From Gaiellasilicea sp031371615 (GTDB taxonomy: Bacteria > Actinomycetota > Thermoleophilia > Gaiellales > Gaiellaceae): DNA of 11,226 bases. Shown one piece after another: positions 5,780 through 11,226 of the stretch (position 1 is its first letter; every line of letters starts with the position of its first letter). The stretch spans positions 1 to 11,226 of the forward strand of contig JANMJY010000055.1 in the NCBI GenBank assembly GCA_031371615.1, in the 5' to 3' direction. A model generated the notes under the pieces. It made no database searches. It was not told the DNA's origin and saw only the letters and a list, made by a program, of their open reading frames with translations. The position numbers were made by a program, and so were the translations under genes.

Positions 5780-8700
5780 GGCGGCCGACGCGAGGGAGAT
5801 CGTCGGCGAGCTCCCAGCGTTCGCGATCCTGCCGAACGACGTTCGCACACTCGTCGCCGAGAGCTTCGAGCCGGTCTCGTTCCCGTTCGGCGCCGTCATC
5901 GTCCGGGAAGGCGACGAGGCGGACGCCTTCTACGTCCTCGCCACAGGCTCGGCGCGGGTGGTCAAGCTCGGAGAGCACGGCGACGAGGTGCCGCTCAACG
6001 TGCTCAAGTGCGGCGACAGCTTCGGCGAGATGGCCCTGCTCAGCGAGACGGTCCGCACCGCCACGGTGCGAGCGAGCAGCCCGGTGCAGGCGCTTCGCCT
6101 GGGGAAGTCCGTCTTCGCGGCGCTCACGCGCTCGCACCCGCAGGTCCGCGACGCCTTCCAGGCGATCGCGACCACGCGGTCGCTGTGGAACTTCTTCCGC
6201 GTCCACTCGGGCTTCGCGGAGCTCTCGAACGATGCGCTCGCGCTACTCGTCTCGGAGCTCGAGCGTGTCGACGTCCCAGCAGGCGAGATCATCGTCCGCG
6301 AAGGAGACCCGCCGGGCTCGATGTACGTGATCGAGCAAGGGCGGGTGCGCGTCTACAAGGACGAGAGCGGCGAGGAGAGCCACCTCGGGTTCTTCCGCAC
6401 GGGCGACTTCTTCGGTGAGCTCTCGCTCTTCCGAAACGAGCCGCGCGCCGCGACGGCGCAGGCCGTCTCGGATTGCACTCTCCTGTGTTTCCCCCCCGCG
6501 CTCTTCCGCCGGCTGCTCGACGAGCATCCCGACTTCCGGCTCCGTCTCGAGCAGCGCATCCAGCAATACGACTTCCGCCGCGTCGCCAACGTGCCGCTCG
6601 ATTTCGCCGAGGAGATCCTGCCGGCGGAGGCGTCGATGCAGCAGGTCTCCCCGGAGCAGGTCGAGCTAGAGCCGGAGCTGGATGCCGCAACGCTGGAGGA
6701 CGCGGGCGCGCCGGCGAAGCAGCGTCCGATCCGCAGGTTCCCGCACGTCCACCAGCTCGACGAGATGGACTGCGGCGCCGCCTGTCTCGCGATGGTCTGC
6801 CGCCACTTCGGCCGCGCCGTCGGCATCTCGCACATCCGGGACGCCGTGCACACCTCGACCGACGGGACGACGCTCGCCGGGATCACGCGGGGCGCCGAAG
6901 AGCTGGGGCTCTCGGCCCGCTCGGTCCGCGCGTCGAAGAACCGGATCGACGAGCTTCCCCTCCCAGCGGTCGCCCACTGGGAGGGCAATCACTGGGTCGT
7001 GCTCTACCGCGTCGACGAGAAGCACGTGCGCGTGGCCGACCCGGCCCGCGGGCTTCGCCGCATCCCGCGTGAGGAGTTCCTCGAACGCTGGAGCGGCTAC
7101 ACCTCGGTGGTCGGCTACACGGAGCGCCTGGCCGACGCGCCGGAGGCACGGATGAGCCTCGCCTGGGTCAAGCCGTTCCTTCGTCCGCATCTGCGTCTGT
7201 TGCTGGTTGCGGTCGGGCTCGCGATCGCAGCTGCCGCGCTCGAGCTCGTCCTCCCGATCCTCACGCAGGTCGTCGTCGACCGCGTCCTACCTCGCGGCGA
7301 CCTCGGGCTCCTCTGGATCCTGATGGCGGCGATCGTGGCGGTGCTGCTGGCGATCACCGGAGCAACACTCGTCCAGGGCTACCTGCTCAGCAAGGTTGCG
7401 GTCCGCTTCGACGTGTCGACGCTCGACTTCCTCACAGGCCGGCTGCTCGATCTGCCGATGAGCTACTTCAGCACGCGCCGGACCGGTGACATCGAGCGCC
7501 GGCTCCTGGGCGCCAGGCAGGTGCGCGCGTTCTTCATCCAGAGTGGAGTCCAGGCGCTCACCTCGGCAACCCAGCTCCTGGCCGCCCTGGGCCTGATGCT
7601 CTTCTACAGCTGGAAGCTCGCGCTCGTCTACCTCGCGACCGTGCCGGTATACGTCGGCCTGATGCGCTTCTCGGCCAAGCGGCTGCGACCGATGTACGAC
7701 AACCTCGAGGAGGCTTACGGCAAGTACTCGTCCGGGCAGATCGATGCGATCCGTGGCATCGAGACGGTGAAGGCGCTCGCCGCCGAAGCGGCGCTCCGCA
7801 GGCTGATGCTGAACCGCTTCCAGGCGCTCGCCGACCGTGTCTTCCGCACGGAGTTCCTCGTGCTCGCCTACCAGGGCTCGCTGCAGCTGGTCGGCTTCGC
7901 GACATTCGGGTTGTTCCTCCTCGTCGGCTCGATCGAGGTCGTCCACGGCAACCTGTCGCTGGGGGAGTTCGTGGCGTTCAACGCCCTGGTCGCGCTCGCG
8001 GCAGGCCCCACGCTGACACTGCTCTCGCTCTGGGATCAGGGTCAGCTCGCGCGGGTGCTCGTCGACCGGCTCGACGACGTTCTGGCCCCGGAGCCGGAGC
8101 AGGGGGCCGAGCGCGACCGGCTGCGCACCGTGTCCACACTCGAGGGCCGCATCGAGCTGCACGGCGTCGGCTTCCGCTACGGCGGTCCGGAGGCGCCGGC
8201 GATCCTCGCAGACGTGACGCTCACGGTAGAGCCCGGAGAGACCGTGGCGATCGTCGGTCGGAGCGGCTCCGGCAAGACCACGCTGATCAAGCTCCTGGCG
8301 GGCTTGCTCGAGCCCACCGAGGGGGAGATCCTCTTCGACGGTTTCGAGCTGCGCACGCTCGACTACAGGACGTTGCGCCGCAAGATCGGGTTCGTGCTCC
8401 AGGAGAGCTATCTCTTCGACGAGACGATTGCCGGCAACATCGCCTTCGGCGAGGAGGCGCTCGACCCGGTCAGGATCGCCTGGGCAGCGAAAGCGGCGAA
8501 TGCGCACGAGTTCATCGAGCGCCTGCCGCTCGGCTTCGACACACGCATCGGCGAGTCCGGGCTACGGCTCTCCGGTGGGCAGCAGCAGCGAATCGCGATC
8601 GCTCGGGCGCTCTACCACCGCCCGCCGATCCTGCTCTTCGACGAGGCCACGAGCGCGCTCGACACCGAGTCGGAGCGCGCGGTCAAGGAGAGCCTCGACG

Positions 8701-8876
8701 AGCTGCTCGTCGGCCGCACGTCGTTCGTGATCGCTCACCGCCTCAGCACGGTGCGCGATGCACACCGGATCGTCGTGCTCGAGCGTGGCCGGCTCGTCGA
8801 GTCCGGCACACACGACGAGCTGATGGCGCGGCAAGGCCTCTACTTCTACCTCGCGAGCCAACAACTCGAGCTTTGA
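5766..8876 (+). CDS. Peptidase C39 ABC exporter with two N-terminal cNMP-binding domains (HetC/SunT-like)
   Basis: The 1036-aa inner-membrane exporter would cleave and secrete double-glycine-leader peptides. Domains: cNMP-binding 1 (~18-135, FGEMALL at 86-92, phosphate-contact Arg97); cNMP-binding 2 (~148-262, FGELSLF from 216, Arg227); Glu-rich linker; peptidase C39 (~322-447) with Gln330, Cys336 in DEMDCGAAC, His409 in GNHWVV and Asp425 in VADPARG, so the active site is complete; ABC membrane domain (~463-760, six helices); ATPase (~789-1034) with Walker A GRSGSGKT (831-838), LSGGQQQR (935-942), Walker B Asp959-Glu960 and H-loop His991. ATG 5766 overlaps the foldase gene by 14 nt and places the first residue just before cNMP domain 1. 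The layout matches the HetC-type exporters of cyanobacteria. Both cNMP domains keep the Arg needed for nucleotide phosphate, so gating by cAMP, cGMP or a relative is plausible but unproven. No HlyD-type partner is present here. Confidence 0.93.
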   Translation: MSVPEAADAREIVGELPAFAILPNDVRTLVAESFEPVSFPFGAVIVREGDEADAFYVLATGSARVVKLGEHGDEVPLNVLKCGDSFGEMALLSETVRTATVRASSPVQALRLGKSVFAALTRSHPQVRDAFQAIATTRSLWNFFRVHSGFAELSNDALALLVSELERVDVPAGEIIVREGDPPGSMYVIEQGRVRVYKDESGEESHLGFFRTGDFFGELSLFRNEPRAATAQAVSDCTLLCFPPALFRRLLDEHPDFRLRLEQRIQQYDFRRVANVPLDFAEEILPAEASMQQVSPEQVELEPELDAATLEDAGAPAKQRPIRRFPHVHQLDEMDCGAACLAMVCRHFGRAVGISHIRDAVHTSTDGTTLAGITRGAEELGLSARSVRASKNRIDELPLPAVAHWEGNHWVVLYRVDEKHVRVADPARGLRRIPREEFLERWSGYTSVVGYTERLADAPEARMSLAWVKPFLRPHLRLLLVAVGLAIAAAALELVLPILTQVVVDRVLPRGDLGLLWILMAAIVAVLLAITGATLVQGYLLSKVAVRFDVSTLDFLTGRLLDLPMSYFSTRRTGDIERRLLGARQVRAFFIQSGVQALTSATQLLAALGLMLFYSWKLALVYLATVPVYVGLMRFSAKRLRPMYDNLEEAYGKYSSGQIDAIRGIETVKALAAEAALRRLMLNRFQALADRVFRTEFLVLAYQGSLQLVGFATFGLFLLVGSIEVVHGNLSLGEFVAFNALVALAAGPTLTLLSLWDQGQLARVLVDRLDDVLAPEPEQGAERDRLRTVSTLEGRIELHGVGFRYGGPEAPAILADVTLTVEPGETVAIVGRSGSGKTTLIKLLAGLLEPTEGEILFDGFELRTLDYRTLRRKIGFVLQESYLFDETIAGNIAFGEEALDPVRIAWAAKAANAHEFIERLPLGFDTRIGESGLRLSGGQQQRIAIARALYHRPPILLFDEATSALDTESERAVKESLDELLVGRTSFVIAHRLSTVRDAHRIVVLERGRLVESGTHDELMARQGLYFYLASQQLEL

Positions 8877-8915
8877 CCGTTGTAGGGGTGTTGGATCGCC
8901 GAGAGAGGAACGGAG

Positions 8916-9047
8916 GACGAGGAAGGGCTGGCGCAGCTGCGCGCCCTCTTCCCCGACCGGGAAGTCGTGGGCGTGCCGGCGACAAACCTGGCCCGCCGCG
9001 GCGGCGGCGCGCACTGCATCACGCTGCAGCAGCCTGCGTTGCCCTGA
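8916..9047 (+). pseudogene. aguA: Orphan C-terminal fragment of agmatine deiminase
   Basis: The frame reads DEEGLAQLRALFPDREVVGV, then a short linker and GGGAHCITLQQPA, ending at TGA 9045-9047. This matches the C-terminus of agmatine deiminases (FPDREVVGV...GGGNIHCITQQ), including the catalytic Cys of the HCIT motif. Only about 43 residues remain of a family that is normally about 340-370 long. Upstream in the same frame are TAG (8883) and the exporter's own TGA (8874), so no full gene is possible. The preceding bases in another frame (VVGVLDRRER) may be a further decayed piece, which is speculative. It is probably a remnant left by deletion or rearrangement. No start codon or promoter is visible. 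Confidence 0.75.
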
Positions 9048-9067
9048 CCGCGGAGCCGGGCGATACT
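9039..9067 (+). promoter_or_regulatory. Putative promoter of the 118-residue unknown gene
   Basis: TTGCCC (9039-9044), a 17-nt spacer and GATACT (9062-9067) precede ATG 9077. The distance from the -10 element to the start codon (10 nt) is the same as that proposed for GTG 4679. There is no clear Shine-Dalgarno sequence, so a leaderless or nearly leaderless message is likely. The -35 box overlaps the last codons of the agmatine deiminase remnant. Confidence 0.4.
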
Positions 9068-9076
9068 CGGGCCGTC

Positions 9077-9433
9077 ATGTTCGAGAGGCGGCGGATGCGG
9101 AAGGCGGCCGAGGAAGCTCGGCGCCAGGAGTTCCTGGCCGGGGTCGGCGGCATGGAGCTGCTGCAGCACACCTTGCTGCCAAAGCTGCAGGACGGATTGT
9201 TCGGAAGCTTCGCGGGCCAGGTGCCGCGCAAGTACGTCAAGGACCAGGCGAAGACGCTGGCGGAGACGTTCTGCGAGCAGTGGGTTGCAGGCGAGGAGAC
9301 GGAAAGTCGAACGCCACAACAGTTCGCGGACGAGCAGCTCGCTGCGTTCGTGGCGACCGTTCAGGGGATGCCGCTGATGGCGGTCGCCCGCTGGGCCGAG
9401 CGGCGCAAGAAGTCCTCCAGCGTGTCCGGCTAA
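9077..9433 (+). CDS. Conserved-looking hypothetical protein, 118 aa
   Basis: I do not recognise the family. The product starts MFERRRMRKAAEEARRQEFL, a strongly basic and helical N-terminus, followed by a Gly-containing turn (AGVGGMELLQ), an amphipathic middle with one Cys (Cys66, in ETFCEQW) and a basic C-terminal tail (RWAERRKKSSSVSG). There is no signal peptide, membrane segment or metal-binding motif, so a small cytoplasmic helical protein is most likely. The ATG was chosen over the open extension upstream because that extension reads through the agmatine deiminase remnant in the wrong frame and a promoter lies immediately before the ATG. It ends 5 nt from the stop of the convergent ureohydrolase gene. 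Confidence 0.6.
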   Translation: MFERRRMRKAAEEARRQEFLAGVGGMELLQHTLLPKLQDGLFGSFAGQVPRKYVKDQAKTLAETFCEQWVAGEETESRTPQQFADEQLAAFVATVQGMPLMAVARWAERRKKSSSVSG

Positions 9434-9438
9434 CCCTC

Positions 9439-10407
9439 TCAGCCGCGGCCGGCGCGCCGGAGCGCGATCCCGGTCAGGATCTCGCGGACGATCCGCTCGG
9501 CGACGAGAGCGGTGATGTCGGCCGACCCGACCGCCGTCGGGATCACCTCGACCACGTCGGCGCCGACGAGCTCCAGCCGTGCCGCCACGACCCGCACGGC
9601 CTTGAGCAGGTCGGCGCTCGTCATGCCGCCCGGTTCCGGCGTGCCCGTGCCGGGAGCGTACGCGGGATCGAGCACGTCGACGTCGACGGAGAGGAAGACA
9701 GGACCGGGACCGACCGCCTGGAGCACGCGCTCGACCACGGCGTCGATGCCTTCGTCGCGCACCTCGTGCATGAAGATCGCCGTGATCCCCTGCTCCGCCT
9801 GCCAGGCGAACTCGCGCTGCCCCGGCCAGTAGCCGCGCAGGCCGACCTGGACGTACCGCTTCGGATCGACGGCGCCGCTGCGGACGAGCCGGTACATCGG
9901 CGTCCCGTGTGACACGTCGACACCGAAGACCTCCGTGCCCGTGTCGGTATGCGTATCGAAGTGGACGAGGCCCACAGGGCCGTGCCGGGCAGCGCACGCC
10001 GCGATGTCCGGCTCGGCGATCGAGTGGTCGCCGCCGAGCACGATCGGGATCAGCCCGGCGTCGAGCACCTCACCGACCGTCTGCTCGATCGCCGCAGCCG
10101 AGCGCGTAGGGTCGGCAGGCAGCACCGGCGCGTCGCCGTAGTCGACCACGCGAAGCTCAGCGAACGCGTCGATCCCAGCCTCGAGGTGCGGCCCCGGCGG
10201 GCAACTGGCAGCGCGAATCGCCCGCGGCCCGAAGCGCGCTCCCGGGCGGTCGGAGACCAGATCGTCGGTCGGAGCGCCGACGATCGCGACGTCGAACCCG
10301 GCCAGCAGCGCGGCATCCTGGGTGTAGGGCGCGCTCCCGAAGCTCAGGGGCCCGGCGAAGTCAGGCTTCTCGCCGTGCTCGCGCCAGCGCTGGAGCGGAT
10401 CGATCAC
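9439..10407 (-). CDS. speB: Agmatinase-family ureohydrolase (Mn-dependent)
   Basis: The 322-aa cytoplasmic enzyme belongs to the arginase/agmatinase family, which hydrolyses a guanidino group to urea and an amine (agmatine to putrescine for true agmatinase). The three metal motifs are complete: GGDHS (125-129, His128), HFDTHTD (149-155, Asp151, His153, Asp155) and SVDVDVLDP (240-248, Asp242, Asp244), the last followed by APGTGTPEPGG. SHGTP (166-170) is typical of agmatinases rather than arginases. Length is normal for the family. The GTG start overlaps the TGA of the upstream transporter by 4 nt (GTGA), so translation is coupled. Guanidinobutyrase, guanidine hydrolase or formiminoglutamase activity cannot be excluded from sequence alone. 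The nearby agmatine deiminase remnant makes agmatine a reasonable substrate guess. Confidence 0.9.
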   Translation of the reverse strand: MIDPLQRWREHGEKPDFAGPLSFGSAPYTQDAALLAGFDVAIVGAPTDDLVSDRPGARFGPRAIRAASCPPGPHLEAGIDAFAELRVVDYGDAPVLPADPTRSAAAIEQTVGEVLDAGLIPIVLGGDHSIAEPDIAACAARHGPVGLVHFDTHTDTGTEVFGVDVSHGTPMYRLVRSGAVDPKRYVQVGLRGYWPGQREFAWQAEQGITAIFMHEVRDEGIDAVVERVLQAVGPGPVFLSVDVDVLDPAYAPGTGTPEPGGMTSADLLKAVRVVAARLELVGADVVEVIPTAVGSADITALVAERIVREILTGIALRRAGRG

Positions 10408-11226
10408 GAGACGATCTTCGCTTCCTCGAGCCGTCTTTGCACAAGGTCGTCCAACGCGTTCGCGCTCGTACAGTGCCCGGTGACGACCGTCACGAACGAT
10501 TCCTTGTCGAGCACGTCCAGGGTGCAGTCAGAGCGGGCCGTCACCGTCGCCATCCGGGGGGCGTTGCGGATCAGCGCGATCTCACCGAAGCAGTCTCCTC
10601 TGCCGAGTGTCTTCACGTGCGCGCCGCCGACCGTGACCTCGACCTCGCCGTCGGCGACGACGTAGAAGCGGTCCCCGGGATCACCCTCGCGGATGACCGT
10701 CGTCCCGTCGGGCACCGCGAGCGGCTCGAGCGCGCGCGCAAGCGACTCCAGCTCGGGCGCCGCGAGCGGTGCGAAGAACGGCAAGGACCTCAGGCGCGCA
10801 ATCTCGACGACCGGCAGGATCGCCTGGTCGGCGGCGACCAGGCTCCGGAACACCAGGAGCATCGAAACCGGCAGCAGCACGGCGAGCAAGACGAAGGCGC
10901 CGCTGCCGCCGGCCAGGGCAACGAAGACCGGCGCGATCACCGAGCCAAGCGCAAGCCCGGCCATCGACACGCTCTCGAGCAGACCGAAGACGCGTCCGAG
11001 CGCCTCGGGCGGGGCGAGACGCTGGAGCAGGGTTCGCCCTGCTACGTCGAGCACCGTCCGCCCTGCGCCCGCCATCGCGAGCAGTCCGAGCGCGCCTGCT
11101 GTCGAGGAGATCGCGCCGATGCCGGCGAGGGCGGCGGCCCAGAGGACGAGCCCCGCGGCCAGGGGCAGTGCCAGCTTGCTCCTGCCGACGAGCGCCACGG
11201 TGGCGACCACGCCGAGCACTCCGCCC
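10404..11226 (-). CDS. MFS-type transporter with C-terminal cNMP-binding domain (N-terminus outside window)
   Basis: The frame is open to the right edge, so the start lies beyond it. Residues here are counted from the GTG at 11219. The first ~130 residues hold hydrophobic helices typical of the second half of a major facilitator permease (~16-37, 42-60, 84-105, 107-128), with an LLQRLAPPEALGRVFGL loop between two of them as in MFS exporters. Residues ~143-250 form a cyclic-nucleotide-binding domain: TTVIREGDPGDRFYVV, then GDCFGEIALIRNAPRMATV with FGE and the phosphate-contact Arg. This looks like a transporter gated by a nucleotide or sensing one. It forms an operon with the ureohydrolase through a 4-nt stop/start overlap, so its cargo may be a guanidino compound or polyamine, but the sequence does not show this. 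Confidence 0.85.
   Translation of the reverse strand, partial: GGVLGVVATVALVGRSKLALPLAAGLVLWAAALAGIGAISSTAGALGLLAMAGAGRTVLDVAGRTLLQRLAPPEALGRVFGLLESVSMAGLALGSVIAPVFVALAGGSGAFVLLAVLLPVSMLLVFRSLVAADQAILPVVEIARLRSLPFFAPLAAPELESLARALEPLAVPDGTTVIREGDPGDRFYVVADGEVEVTVGGAHVKTLGRGDCFGEIALIRNAPRMATVTARSDCTLDVLDKESFVTVVTGHCTSANALDDLVQRRLEEAKIVS

Noticed and set aside
8931..8942. Perfect palindrome gcgcagctgcgc as an operator or terminator
   Set aside because: It falls inside the agmatine deiminase remnant and encodes AQLR in frame; such short GC palindromes are expected by chance at this base composition.
8873..9076. A TTG-initiated extension of the 118-residue protein
   Set aside because: It reads the agmatine deiminase remnant in the wrong frame and gives Gly/Arg-rich nonsense; ATG 9077 has a promoter directly upstream.
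9449..9460. Palindrome ccggcgcgccgg near the convergent gene ends as a bidirectional terminator
   Set aside because: It lies within the last codons of the ureohydrolase, has no loop or T-run, and could be chance in Arg/Ala/Gly codons.

Overview
The window is very GC-rich, with strongly C/G-biased third codon positions and genes packed closely on both strands. Leaderless-looking starts, MFS and ABC proteins carrying cyclic-nucleotide-binding domains, and a PxKF-type C-terminal domain all suggest a high-GC Actinomycetota, possibly of the Thermoleophilia (Solirubrobacterales/Gaiellales) type. That placement is inference; there is no rRNA or other marker gene here.

Layout from left to right: (1) 3-4277 (+), the 5'-truncated end of a very large, probably secreted protein. 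It has PLGAI-type pentad repeats, beta-sandwich segments, a caspase-fold cysteine peptidase domain resembling family C25 (gingipain), Ig-like segments and a C-terminal PxKF domain. (2) 4278-4419, an intergenic stretch with two perfect 12-bp hairpins that end the two convergent genes. (3) 4420-4626 (-), a 68-residue Gln/Asp-rich peptide whose first half ends in a double-glycine leader motif. (4) A compact divergent promoter region, 4627-4697. (5) 4679-5779 (+), a SurA/parvulin-like foldase, overlapping by 14 nt (6) 5766-8876 (+), a 1036-residue exporter with the order cNMP domain, cNMP domain, C39 peptidase, ABC membrane domain, ABC ATPase. (7) 8916-9047, an orphan C-terminal fragment of agmatine deiminase. 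(8) 9077-9433 (+), an unknown 118-residue protein. (9) 9439-10407 (-), an agmatinase-family ureohydrolase, translationally coupled to (10) 10404-11226 (-), the C-terminal part of an MFS transporter with a cNMP domain, cut by the window edge.

The most interesting unit is 4420-8876. The small Gln-rich peptide looks like the cargo: leader of about 32 residues ending ...DQVSGG, then a 36-residue core that is nearly two-thirds Gln. The C39 domain of the exporter has its complete catalytic set and would remove such a leader during export. The foldase-like protein is translationally linked to the exporter, and the two N-terminal cNMP domains suggest nucleotide-gated transport. The peptide and the export operon are transcribed divergently from predicted promoters whose -10 elements overlap. 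This has the parts of a self-contained peptide secretion system with an unusual Cys-free polyglutamine-type product; the function of the product is unknown.

The right-hand part carries a polyamine/guanidine theme. An intact ureohydrolase sits near a dead fragment of agmatine deiminase, the enzyme of the alternative agmatine route, and the ureohydrolase is coupled to a transporter with its own cNMP sensor domain.
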